From Leishmania donovani (lineage: Eukaryota > Euglenozoa > Kinetoplastea > Trypanosomatida > Trypanosomatidae): a stretch of 37,770 nt of DNA. The notes beneath the pieces are model-generated. The model made no database searches and was not told the DNA's origin. It was given only the letters and a program-made list of their open reading frames with translations. Below are positions 8,246-17,595 of this stretch, piece after piece (the stretch's first letter is position 1; every line of letters begins with the position of its first letter). A program made the position numbers and the translations under genes. The stretch covers positions 566,985 to 604,754 of the forward strand of contig NC_018234.1 in the NCBI RefSeq assembly GCF_000227135.1, read 5' to 3'.

Positions 8246-9334
8246 ATGTCACTCAAGCATGTGGCGTCTTTTGGCGCTGTTGGTGTCTTATCGGTAGTCG
8301 GCGTACTTGGAGGAACGCGATGGCGCCGCGTCGAGCTGCGCCGCGCGGAGCTAAACGAGGAGTACACGAAGCTCATGACTGAAATGCGTACCTTCAACGA
8401 GGAGCGTCTCACCCGCGATGGGCGCCTGGCCGCCAAGGAGGTGGAGGCGAAGGCGACGGCGGAGACGGTGGACATATTATGGAGCGATCGGCTGGCGCGT
8501 TATGCGGAGGTGAACAAGGACCTGCATGCCTACCTGGCCGCCTTGCCTGAGGCGATTGGGGCACTGAAGGGTCTGTCGAACCACTATCGCTACATGTCGG
8601 AGGAGATGCCCAAGTTCATGGGGTTCGACATCGCGTGCTCCAAGATGCACAACCTGGCACTGATGCTGGAGCACGGCAAGGCGGTAGGCATTGAGCGAGT
8701 GGCGGCGGCGGTGCAGGAGATGTTTGCCGCGGAGCCGCTTGTGCAGACGGTGTGCACGAGCATCTTGGCAGCCCCGGCTCCGCCGCATCCCAGTTCGATC
8801 GCTGCGGCCAGCGCCACCTTCACGTTCTGCATGGAAGAGCTCGACCGCGCCGTGGGGAAGGTTGCTATGCGGTATGCGGCAGCACTGGAAGAGCCCCCAA
8901 ATGCCACGCCTGGCATCTTGTCAGACAGTGTCCGGAAGCTTGTCGGCATGACGCGAGCAGACACGCTCAGCAAGGGGCAGCGCCAGCTTGCGGAGCGCCG
9001 AAGGGACTTGGAACGGATGCTTCGCCGTGCCCAGCGCCAGCTGCACACCGAGGAGGACATTCGGGCAGCGCTGGATTACACGAGGGAGCTGGATCAGCAT
9101 CTTCAGGCGGCGGCACCGAAAAGAACCGACTTGTTGCTTTCATTGCCTTCTAGGAAGGATAACTTTCTGGCCGCCGTGCGGTCGGACAGTGAGGTGAAAA
9201 AGGCCATCCAGCAGATCAACCTGTGGCGTGACTCGGCAACCACTTTCCTGGTGCACCGCCAGGCCGAGGACGCGCTGCAGAGCTACTACTTACTCCTGGC
9301 CGAGACGCTTACAGCAGTGAATGAGTTGAAGTAG
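8246..9334 (+). CDS. Membrane-anchored coiled-coil protein, candidate mitofilin/Mic60-like
   Basis: 362 residues from the ATG at 8246. An upstream in-frame ATG pair at 8144-8149 would add 34 residues but precedes the likely splice site at 8231-8232. An N-terminal hydrophobic anchor (about 7-24) is followed by Arg-rich residues and a charged, probably coiled-coil helix (about 25-75). Residues about 132-240 resemble the mitofilin domain in layout: a helix with KMHNLALML, an LVQTVCTSIL stretch followed by Pro/Ala, then paired helices. A second charged helix region (about 250-300) and a helical C-terminus follow. Mic60 anchors MICOS at crista junctions in the inner membrane. The family call is inference from architecture and weak similarity; a generic coiled-coil mitochondrial protein is the alternative. 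The gene itself is well supported. Confidence 0.8.
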   Translation: MSLKHVASFGAVGVLSVVGVLGGTRWRRVELRRAELNEEYTKLMTEMRTFNEERLTRDGRLAAKEVEAKATAETVDILWSDRLARYAEVNKDLHAYLAALPEAIGALKGLSNHYRYMSEEMPKFMGFDIACSKMHNLALMLEHGKAVGIERVAAAVQEMFAAEPLVQTVCTSILAAPAPPHPSSIAAASATFTFCMEELDRAVGKVAMRYAAALEEPPNATPGILSDSVRKLVGMTRADTLSKGQRQLAERRRDLERMLRRAQRQLHTEEDIRAALDYTRELDQHLQAAAPKRTDLLLSLPSRKDNFLAAVRSDSEVKKAIQQINLWRDSATTFLVHRQAEDALQSYYLLLAETLTAVNELK

Positions 9335-9662
9335 TGAAAGGGCGGGCAGCCTAACAAAGGCGATGGATCACACGCAGGAGAAAGGACGGCGCATCACCTA
9401 AGCCACACAGCAGCGAGCGCATGCTGAGGGAGGGAGAGACCGATACGCACATAGGCCACCCTCGCTGACCACACTGCGACTGTGGCTCTTCCGCTGCGCA
9501 CGAGTGTGACGCCCAAGAACGGAGCGATGATGGTGAGAGTTGGTCGAATGCATCGATTTTTTTTTTTGGGGGGGGGGGGGGGGGGCAGGGGGCGCACAGA
9601 AACCACAAAGCGGAGCGGTGGATAGAAGCAGCAGCCGTCGACCGCGTCGAGCTTTTTGGCTC
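9335..9662 (+). other. 3' UTR/intergenic region with T11G20 tract
   Basis: Spacer that contains 11 T (9557-9567) followed by 20 G (9568-9587) and then CAGGGGGC. The G run could form a quadruplex in DNA or RNA, and its exact length is unreliable in sequencing. No gene is seen. Confidence 0.6.
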
Positions 9663-9950
9663 GCATCGGCTGCTGCCCTGCGCACGCTTCTCTCGGGGCG
9701 ACCAACTTCCTCTCGCCTCCTCTCCTACCAGGTCTGAGTTGCCTGAACGGTTTGCCCGCTACTTTTGCCCGGGTCGCGCCGGCTTTCCTTCTCGACTTAT
9801 CCTTTTTTTGTGTTCGATCGTACTACGTGCCGGATGATAAAAAGAGGGGGAGAGGGGATGCGCACCTCTGAGTATGACATCGCAGGGTCCAGCCCCCCAT
9901 CGCCCTGTGTGGAGACGCCAAGCAGTCGCCCCCCTCCCCCTATTCCTGCC
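9663..9950 (+). repeat. Duplicated contig end (same as 10050-10337)
   Basis: 288 bases that recur at 10050-10337 with, as far as I can see, one substitution (near 9680). The copies flank a 99-N gap. The last 117 bases (9834-9950) are the head of SIDER2 copy B. Best read as the same locus assembled twice in unmerged overlapping contigs. Confidence 0.8.
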
Positions 9951-10049
9951 NNNNNNNNNNNNNNNNNNNNNNNNNNNNNNNNNNNNNNNNNNNNNNNNNN
10001 NNNNNNNNNNNNNNNNNNNNNNNNNNNNNNNNNNNNNNNNNNNNNNNNN
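9951..10049. other. Assembly gap 2 (99 N), probably spurious
   Basis: N run between two copies of the same 288-base sequence. If the overlap is real there is no missing sequence here, and one copy plus the gap should collapse. Confidence 0.9.
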
Positions 10050-10220
10050 GCATCGGCTGCTGCCCTTCGCACGCTTCTCTCGGGGCGACCAACTTCCTCT
10101 CGCCTCCTCTCCTACCAGGTCTGAGTTGCCTGAACGGTTTGCCCGCTACTTTTGCCCGGGTCGCGCCGGCTTTCCTTCTCGACTTATCCTTTTTTTGTGT
10201 TCGATCGTACTACGTGCCGG

Positions 10221-10972
10221 ATGATAAAAAGAGGGGGAGAGGGGATGCGCACCTCTGAGTATGACATCGCAGGGTCCAGCCCCCCATCGCCCTGTGTGGA
10301 GACGCCAAGCAGTCGCCCCCCTCCCCCTATTCCTGCCCATGCCGAGCCACTTGTGGGTGGTAGCAGGGCCAAGCACCGACGACGCCGGGGAGGCCAGGGC
10401 GATGCACCGCTACTTGTGCCCAGCGGTTAGACCCTGGACGGCGTGGCGTCGGAGCGACCTGCGACAGTGAACACGCCCGTGCCATCCATGCGATAGGCCG
10501 CGTGCCAGCGCGACTCGGACGCATGTCACCCTCGGCCTTCGCACCGCCTACTGGTGCGGGGAGAGCCCGCGTGTCACACCCCGAGGGGGTTGGGGGGTGG
10601 GGAATGCGCCAGGGGTGGCGACCCGCGAGGCGGGGGCTTGCGAGCAGGTAGCGTGTGAGGCCCAGGCCCTGCTCAGGTANNNNNNNNNNNNNNNNNNNNN
10701 NNNNNNNNNNNNNNNNNNNNNNNNNNNNNNNNNNNNNNNNNNNNNNNNNNNNNNNNNNNNNNNNNNNNNNNNNNNNNNCGACCCGCGAGGCGGGGGCTTG
10801 CGAGCAGGTAGCGTGTGAGGCCCAGGCCCTGCTCAGGTAACTGAGTCGGCGCGGTGCTGCAACTCGCGTGTGTGTGCGGCCGCTTCGCACGACGCGGATG
10901 GTGGGGGGCCCGTGACGGGCTCTTGTGGTGGAGCGGCGCTCCGCTCATGCTGTAGGGCAGCGCGTGGATGCG
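10221..10972 (+). mobile_element. SIDER2-like retroposon, copy B (long-head type)
   Basis: Starts at the ATGATAAAAAGAG string shared with copy E. The head has a Pr77-like signature at about 10332-10367: CCTGC/GCAGG closing a CCAC/GTGG stem. The nested hairpin CCAGGG...CCCTGG follows at 10394-10437, then the common GC-rich body to GTGGATGCGG. A 99-N gap (10680-10778) interrupts it, and 10619-10679 reappears exactly at 10779-10839. Removing that overlap leaves about 590 bp. It lies between the Mic60-like gene and RPN10, in the sense strand. Identification as SIDER2 is from recalled signatures. Confidence 0.72.
10680..10778. other. Assembly gap 3 (99 N), probably spurious
   Basis: Flanked by the same 61 bases on both sides (10619-10679 and 10779-10839), which points to a missed contig overlap and not to missing DNA. 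Confidence 0.9.
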
Positions 10973-11729
10973 GTAAGGAGGAGAACACCGACTTGATGCT
11001 GATTGCCATTTGCATAGTCGCGTACAGGGATGCGCAGTCAAGGAATAAGAAGTAGAGGACGGCGGGCGCCCAGCGTTCATCGCGGAAGAGGTGCACGCGG
11101 GGAAATCGAAGAGATGCGCACGTGCGCTTATAGCAGAAACCTGACAAAGGTGCACGAGCCGCAGTGACATAGCGCATCACCTTGCTTCCACATCCGTCAC
11201 CGTGTCGGTGGGTGCTGGGAGAGGCGGGTCGGGTAGCCTGTAAACGGCTCGTACATCCGCCTCTCTTTAACCCCTGCGTTCGGTTGTGACTACTCGTGCA
11301 TGTTTCCTGTCGGCTTGCCGTTTGCTTTTGCCTGCTCCGTGTGCTTTCCCGCTGTCTCAGTTGCCTCCCGCGGTTCTCTTCCCACTGTTTCTAATCCCCA
11401 CCCTCCCCAACGGTGGTGGTGGTGGACGCACAGCTTGCTCTCTTCTCCGCCTTCACACCGGCACGCAAACGTACGTGGAAGAGGATCGCGCTTACCCACC
11501 CGCATCTCTCTCTTCTACTTCTTTCCTTCGTATCTCTCACGTGCGTAGGCAGTCGCGCGCGCTCTCTGTGCCGCACCGACATTCATCTAGACAAGCGCAC
11601 CTTTTCCACTCACCCGTACGTGTCTAGCTTATACACGGCGCCCAAGTACGGCACCAAGGAACATCGGCCCACATCGACTGTGTCTTGTCGTTCGGTCGCC
11701 GATCGCGGCAGCAGCAGGCACCAACGCAG
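10973..11729 (+). other. Unique 3' flank of copy B and leader region of RPN10
   Basis: Spacer without a gene. Its first 89 bases are duplicated at 742-830, next to gap 1. A pyrimidine-rich stretch lies at about 11504-11543, with AGs at about 11549-11554 suitable for trans-splicing ahead of the ATG at 11730. Confidence 0.55.
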
Positions 11730-12767
11730 ATGGTTGAGGCGTGCTTCCTGTGCTTGGACTCCACGGAGTACATGCGCAATGGGGATCAGTACCCCACTCG
11801 CATGATGGCGGAGCAGGACGCGGCCTGCCTGCTGGCGAACGCGAAGCTGCAAGCGAACGCTGAAAACACGCTTGGCTTCCTCACGACAGGCGGAAATGCG
11901 TGTACGGTGTACGAAACCCTCACAAACAATGTGGACGCTATCATGACCTCGATCGGCAGCATCCCCGTCAACGGAAAGCGCTGCAACTTCAGCTCTGGTC
12001 TGCAAATCGCGTCGTTGGCTCTCAGTCACCGCACCAACTCCCGCGCTGAAAAGCGCATTGTCGCCTTCGTTGGAAGCCCGATCGGGGAGACGGCAGCGGA
12101 GCTGGAGGCGCTGGCGAAAAAGCTGCGCAAAGACGACGTGGCGGTCGACGTGGTGGCGTTCGGCGTGGAGTCGAACGTGGAGCTGCTGCAGGCCTTTGTG
12201 AAGAAGGTATCCAAGAAGGAGAACTCGCGTTTCCTGGCGGTGGCCGCGCGCGAGAACCTGACAGACAAACTGATGAGCAACGCCATTCTCCTTGGCGAGG
12301 ACCTTCCCGAGGGGGCCGAGGGCGGTGGCGCCAACATGAGCGGCTTTGGCGTGGACCCCAACATGGATCCGGAGCTAGCCATGGCTCTCCGCCTCTCCAT
12401 GGAGGACGAGATGCAGCGCCAGGCGGCTGCGGCCGCTGCTGCGGCCTCATCTGCAGCCCCCGAAAGCGCACCGGCTTCTGGCAGCGCTGCCACTCCTGCT
12501 GCTCCGGCAGCCCCAGCAGCGGCGCCGGTGGTGGACGAGGATGAGCTGAGCTACGAGAACATGTCGGAGGAGGAGATGATGCGCCGGGCCATCGCGCTCT
12601 CACTGCAGGATTCCGCGCAGGGCGCTTCAGACACGACGTCCCCGCCATCGGCGCCGCAGCCTGCCACTACCTCGGAAACGTGCAGGAATGAGGAGGAGAA
12701 CGAGGACGACTTTGCGAAAGGCGTCGAGGACGCCTTGGAGAAGGAGGATGAGGAGAACAGCTCGTGA
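11730..12767 (+). CDS. RPN10: 26S proteasome regulatory subunit RPN10 (ubiquitin receptor)
   Basis: 345 residues. The true N-terminus MVEACFLCLDSTEYMRNGD matches the RPN10 VWA start, so the ATG at 11730 is used; upstream codons in frame lack ATG support. The VWA domain (about 1-190) includes the NFSSGLQIASLALSHR stretch and the KRIVAFVGSP strand typical of RPN10. Two ubiquitin-interacting motifs follow: UIM1 at about 212-228 (DPELAMALRLSMEDE) and UIM2 at about 278-298 (EEEMMRRAIALSLQD), each with the acidic-x-Ala-Leu-x-x-Ser pattern. They are separated by an Ala/Pro-rich linker, and the C-terminus is acidic. The protein captures ubiquitinated substrates at the 19S base-lid interface. Neighbouring SIDER2 copies B and D flank the gene, and copy D lies about 1.2 kb downstream in its probable 3' region. 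Confidence 0.96.
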   Translation: MVEACFLCLDSTEYMRNGDQYPTRMMAEQDAACLLANAKLQANAENTLGFLTTGGNACTVYETLTNNVDAIMTSIGSIPVNGKRCNFSSGLQIASLALSHRTNSRAEKRIVAFVGSPIGETAAELEALAKKLRKDDVAVDVVAFGVESNVELLQAFVKKVSKKENSRFLAVAARENLTDKLMSNAILLGEDLPEGAEGGGANMSGFGVDPNMDPELAMALRLSMEDEMQRQAAAAAAAASSAAPESAPASGSAATPAAPAAPAAAPVVDEDELSYENMSEEEMMRRAIALSLQDSAQGASDTTSPPSAPQPATTSETCRNEEENEDDFAKGVEDALEKEDEENSS

Positions 12768-13976
12768 AGGAGAAACAACGGGGCTGCCTTCTCTCTATCT
12801 TGCCCTCTTCTCGCCATCCTTCATGCGTGCGCTTTTGCATGACGGGCTGTATTCTCGTTTCCTATTCGGTGTGCTCTGTGGACGTGGTCGATGGATCAGA
12901 GCGCACATCGAAAGTCGTGAGCGGAAAAGGGTGTGTGGTGTTGCTGATGTTGCAAGAGAAAGAAGGAAGGTTCGCGTGTACGCCTTCGCTTGGCTATGTG
13001 TATGAGTCTGCGTATTTTCCTCCCGGTGTGGGCCGTCACTTCAGCGATGGTTGCGCGTCAGTGTCAAGAGCGAAGCCTGCGATTGTTGGATGCGGCTTAG
13101 TGACAACAGAACATCAAACAAAGACGCAGTGCTGACGGCGTGTGCGGTCAGCCCCACATACCCTTCACTACTACGCCGCTATGCGCAAACGTGGGGGCAC
13201 CGTGCGTGAAAGCGCGTGGAAAAAGACGCTGGCCGGCGACCCAGACGTGCCAATGATCCCGCATCGTATTTGCCTTGTGGAAGTAGACGGGGATGATGGC
13301 GACGTGGCGATCACGATGCCCTTCATGCGCGCATCGGGTGGCTCCCATAAACTTCCCACTTTTCTCTTTTTGTATTCACTTGCCTGCCCTGTCCTTTGCG
13401 ATGAGCGCCGCTGCCCCTTCTCCTCCTCGCCCCATCCCCACACAGCCACACAGACAACTCTGTCGCTGCGCATCTACCCTGCGCACACGCACTTCAACAA
13501 GCCCTCTTTCTCTCTCTGTGCGTGCGTAGCGTCGCTGTCACGTCTAGCGATGAGCACAGCTGGCGCGGAACGTTTCGCCTAGAGAACATCCGGCCAGGGA
13601 GGACCGCGGGTGTTGCCTGCGATGTACAACCCCACCCCCTGCCGGGGCAGAACACCGACAGCAGACTCGAACACGCAGGGACTAAGGGACAACCCCGCCA
13701 CACTGCGGCGCACGCGTAGTGTGGGTGTGCGAGCGAAAGGCGAGTAGTTGCGCATCTCGTTTCTCCTCTTCGACCTCCTTCCCCTTCTGTCGCACCGCTG
13801 CCCAGCGAGATCAGCACCCACCCCGCTGATAAAGCCATTGCGTGGCGTGGTGAGAGATGGAAGGGGAGGGTCTGCCGCCGGAGAGTCGATCCGTTACTTC
13901 TTGACGTTGGCGCCACGCATATGCCCATTTCCCTGTCTTTCTTCAATGCGTTTTCCGCCACACTTCAGTCACGCGA
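12768..13976 (+). other. RPN10 3' region/intergenic
   Basis: 1.2 kb without a supported gene. An open frame of about 133 codons from 13181 begins with plausible codon use but runs into a CT/CA-rich tract and is not accepted. Confidence 0.5.
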
Positions 13977-14452
13977 TGATGATGAGGAGCACCTCCGTGC
14001 GCGGTGCCACAATGTTCAGTGGCCCCACCCTGTGTGGCTAAGCCAGGGCGATGCACCGCTACTTGTGCCCAGCGGTTAGACCCTGGACGGCGTGGCGTCG
14101 GAGCGACCTGCGACAGTGAACACGCCCGTGCCATCCATGCGATAGGCCGCGTGCCAGCGCGACTCGGACGCATGTCACCCTCGGCCTTCGCACCGCCTAC
14201 TGGTGCGGGGAGAGCCCGCGTGTCACACCCCGAGGGGGTTGGGGGGTGGGGAATGCGCCAGGGGTGGCGACCCGCGAGGCGGGGGCTTGCGAGCAGGTAG
14301 CGTGTGAGGCCCAGGCCCTGCTCAGGTGACTGAGTCGGCGCGGTGCTGCAACTCGCGTGTGTGTGCGGCCGCTTCGCACGACGCGGATGGTGGGGGGCCC
14401 GTGACGGGCTCTTGTGGTGGAGCGGCGCTCCGCTCATGCTGTAGGGCAGCGC
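13977..14452 (+). mobile_element. SIDER2-like retroposon, copy D (A/D-type head)
   Basis: Uninterrupted and the best-assembled copy, 476 bp. The head (13977-14042) is identical to copy A and differs from B and E. The nested hairpin is at 14043-14086. The body differs from A and B by one visible substitution (GGTGACTG near 14327) and it ends seven bases or so earlier, at GCAGCGC. Sense strand, between RPN10 and the Miro gene. Confidence 0.75.
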
Positions 14453-15016
14453 AGATACGTGTGGAAATCAAACATGACTCTCCCTCTCCTTCGCGCTGCT
14501 GAGGTCTTTTTTGCCTCTTGTAGGGGCTCTCAGCTGTTTCACAGGCCGGCCTCCGGCCACGACATGCGGGCACATGCATGCGCCTATCGGGTATGACGGC
14601 TCCCTGTGCCTCCCTCTGCTGTCGGGGAGGATGCGAACTAGTTTGACTTCCTTGTCTTTCCGCACAAATCATGTCCCGCTCGAGTGCCCCCCCCCCCCCC
14701 GATCCTGTACGTCGTCGGGTGAGGCGTGAAGGACGAGAGATTCGGGGTTTCACACTGCACCTCCGCAGAAGCTATCAGAGAGAGGAAAAGCAATACCGGA
14801 AAGCGCGGAAGGCAGAGGCCTGCGCCCTCTACCTGGCTACATCCAGCGCGTCTGCGTGTGCTTGTGTGTGATGATGGCCCACAGGAAGTCAGAGCACGGG
14901 ACGGGACACCTCAAGCCAGTAATCGTCTTCTCCTCATTCCACCTCTCTGTTCTCACACCTGCAGGGGTGGGAAGTATTCATAAGCACATCCAACATACAG
15001 GTGCACGCCGCCACCC
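14453..15016 (+). promoter_or_regulatory. Intergenic spacer with splice acceptor for the Miro gene
   Basis: No gene is seen. It includes a C-rich run (about 14687-14700). A pyrimidine-rich tract at about 14928-14960, ending in ACCTGCAG with AG at 14963-14964, is a good acceptor and gives a 5' UTR of about 52 nt to the ATG at 15017. Confidence 0.5.
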
Positions 15017-16747
15017 ATGAGCGCCTCGCTCCACGTCCTCTTAATCGGTACGGACGCCTTTCACGTGGAGGGCGCGCTGCAGGGCACGGCGCTGCACATG
15101 CACCGCGCCTGGAACGCGTCGTACCGGTTTTCCTGCACCTCGGCGCTGAGCGTGGACAAAGCGGACAAGCGGCTTCTGCTGGTGTGCCACATTATCGTGC
15201 TGTGCAGGGGATGCCGATCGCCGGCGAGCAAGTCGAGTTACAGTGATCGAGCGGTTCTGGCGCTGCCGGATGCGACGGCCAGCTGTGTGGAGGAGTTGAG
15301 GGACAGTTCTTTCTTCTATGGCACGTGCGCCCTGGAGGAGCTCAAGGCGAAGGTGCTGACGATCGGCCTCGCCCCGCCGCATGTCATCTTCGATGCCGTG
15401 CATGGTTGCTTCACGCCGGTTGGCAAGGCCGCGTTCGAGCGTGCTTTTTGGCTCTTCGACCGCGACGCGGACGGACTGCTGCGGCTGCCGGAGCTTGTTG
15501 GGTGGCGCAAGCAGGTGGAGCCAGCCGCCTACAGCGCGGAGGAGGACGTAGGTCTCTTCTTGTCCGAGTGGGGCGGCGCCGTCGCGGCGGAGAAGCTGGC
15601 GGATCAGGCTCAGTTTCTGGCCCTCCACATGGAGTGGCTGCAGAAGGGCTACACGCTCGAGGCGTGGGCCACGCTGCACGCCACTGGCATCCACCCCGAC
15701 GGGCTGCCTTACTCGTGGTACGACCTGCACTCTATCCGTGTGGATCGGGGAACAAACACGTACCTGTCCTCCCACGCAATCCAGTTCTTCACCAATGTTT
15801 ATAAGCTGAAGCGGTTTGCCGACACGGCGGACATATGGTGCATCACGCCGGGTTGTCCGTGGGACTCTGTGGAGGGGTTCCTAAAGGCGCATATGCCAAT
15901 GACCAAGTTCGTGGAGTACTGGAAGTACATGGCACTGATGCGGCGCGACGAGGTGATTCGCTACGCACGGTACTGGGGATACAAGGGTGAGATTAGCTAC
16001 CTCTTCACGCGCCGTGCTGCCCGTGCATACCGGCTCCCTGGCGAAACCGTACCGAACACGATTCACGTACTTGTGGCCGGGTCGGAAAACTGCGGTCGGC
16101 GGAGTCTCATGAATGCCTTGACAAACAGCGGCTCGGAGGGCTTTCAAAACTCGGAGCATACAACGGGCACGTATGTACGCACCACCACCTTCTTTGCCAC
16201 GAAAGGCCGCGAGCAGGTGGAGGAAGCGCAGACGCTAGTGTACTCGACGGCGTCGGCCGAGGCATGCGCGCAGCTGCTGTCCGACTTGGAGTTGTCCAAG
16301 ACCATAGATGTTGTTCTACTGTGCTACGACGGCACCGACATTGATGACAGCGGGGCGTACGCGATGTCGCTATTTGAGCAGGTCAGCGCCAGCGACGCAT
16401 GCGAGCGGCTGCCGTTCGTCGTGGTCATGACGAAGGCGGATGCTGCGCAGCCCGTGGCCGGCGACAAAGACACAAAGGCGGGGCAGCGTCTAAAAGATTT
16501 CTGTCTTGCCCATCAGTTGCTGTGGCCGCCGGTCATTACCAGCAGCGAGCAGCCAGATCAGAGCGAGGCCGCGTCACTGAACGAGTACATGTACGCCGTA
16601 GCCTCGGACCCGGCGCTGGCGGTCGGCCAGCCTCCCCTCACGTACGTGCGCATTCTTCGCCGAGCGACGTTTGTCGCCATCATCGCCGTCGCGGCTGCTC
16701 GGATTGGACAGACCCTCGTGAACGTGCTGCGGCGACAGCGGCGTTAG
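15017..16747 (+). CDS. Divergent mitochondrial Rho GTPase (Miro/Gem1 family)
   Basis: 576 residues, against about 620 for animal Miro. Domain order fits Miro. There is a degenerate N-terminal GTPase-like region (LHVLLIGTD, about 5-13) without a GKS/T P-loop. EF-hand 1 has a complete calcium loop, DRDADGLLRLPE (148-159), and a second helical EF-like unit (about 190-245) has no clean loop. A C-terminal GTPase-like domain starts at I349, with its P-loop altered to GSENCGRRS (355-363) and TKAD (472-475) in place of NKxD. A tail anchor follows (about 552-571) with basic residues after it. Miro sits in the outer mitochondrial membrane and controls mitochondrial transport, morphology and ER contacts. 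The altered nucleotide-binding motifs suggest a pseudo-GTPase whose calcium binding is kept. Confidence 0.85.
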   Translation: MSASLHVLLIGTDAFHVEGALQGTALHMHRAWNASYRFSCTSALSVDKADKRLLLVCHIIVLCRGCRSPASKSSYSDRAVLALPDATASCVEELRDSSFFYGTCALEELKAKVLTIGLAPPHVIFDAVHGCFTPVGKAAFERAFWLFDRDADGLLRLPELVGWRKQVEPAAYSAEEDVGLFLSEWGGAVAAEKLADQAQFLALHMEWLQKGYTLEAWATLHATGIHPDGLPYSWYDLHSIRVDRGTNTYLSSHAIQFFTNVYKLKRFADTADIWCITPGCPWDSVEGFLKAHMPMTKFVEYWKYMALMRRDEVIRYARYWGYKGEISYLFTRRAARAYRLPGETVPNTIHVLVAGSENCGRRSLMNALTNSGSEGFQNSEHTTGTYVRTTTFFATKGREQVEEAQTLVYSTASAEACAQLLSDLELSKTIDVVLLCYDGTDIDDSGAYAMSLFEQVSASDACERLPFVVVMTKADAAQPVAGDKDTKAGQRLKDFCLAHQLLWPPVITSSEQPDQSEAASLNEYMYAVASDPALAVGQPPLTYVRILRRATFVAIIAVAAARIGQTLVNVLRRQRR

Positions 16748-17595
16748 CCTTCTTCGAGTGTAGGAGGATAGACGGAAACAGTGCCGCGCGGCGCCGACCC
16801 CCCCCCCCCGATAGGCGAAAGTGCACACGTGAGTGGTGTGTCTCCGAATGCTGCGTGGCGAACATTTATGTTGGATCAAAAAAACAATCGACGCTGGTGC
16901 TGTTTTTTTTTTTGGTGCGATAGCGTCGCTTGCAGCTGCCACGTTAAGTGCCATCGCGCTTCTCTTGTTCGCCGTCCTCTTCTCATCTCTGTGTGGATTA
17001 TTAGACGCGTGGCCTTGCTTGAATGCGATGACGCACAAATTCTCTAAGAGGACAGCGCAGTACTTCTCTCGCCCCGCTTTGGCCCCCTATAGCCTGCGCA
17101 CGCGGATCAGCAGGTTGGTAGCGGCGGAGGAGGGGGGGGTGCTGGATAGCCCTTGAGAGGCGTTGACGATAGGCGCAGACTTGAATTGGGGTCGTCTCTG
17201 ACGCCTCTTCAATCTTTGCTGGAAGCTGTGGTGTCTCTGCTGCGCGCTTCTTCCGACGTGGCACGCCTCTTCTCATTTTCTGTTCATCTCCTCTCTCTAT
17301 GCCCCATCTGCTGCGCTCACGGGTGTACACCAGAATCACACGCACCCACTCACATTTCTGCACCCCGTATAGTGAGCAACCAACAGCCAGGCACTTCCGT
17401 TGACAGCCTCTCCCAGCATCTCCCCATCTCTCTGCCCAGCGTCATATTCCCCCTACTGCTCGAGTGCTACGCCGTCACTTGCACACGCACGCTTTTCCAC
17501 GCACGCGAGCGGTACAACTTGCGTGTTCGCAATCACACGCACCCATCCACCCATCATCGACCACTGCTGAGCGGCTGCACCAGCAAGCAGTAGGC
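16748..17595 (+). other. Intergenic/UTR region
   Basis: Spacer with a C run (about 16798-16809) and a T run (16903-16913). I see no gene. CT-rich sequence at about 17397-17460 precedes the MsrA start, and AGs at about 17583-17593 lie close to the ATG. Confidence 0.5.

Noticed and set aside
11685..11729. Upstream extension of RPN10 by 15 codons
   Set aside because: It begins at a non-ATG codon, and the RPN10 family N-terminus starts exactly at the ATG 11730.
13181..13582. 133-codon frame after RPN10
   Set aside because: The first third has acceptable codon use, but the rest is CT/CA low-complexity and no domain or splice context supports it.
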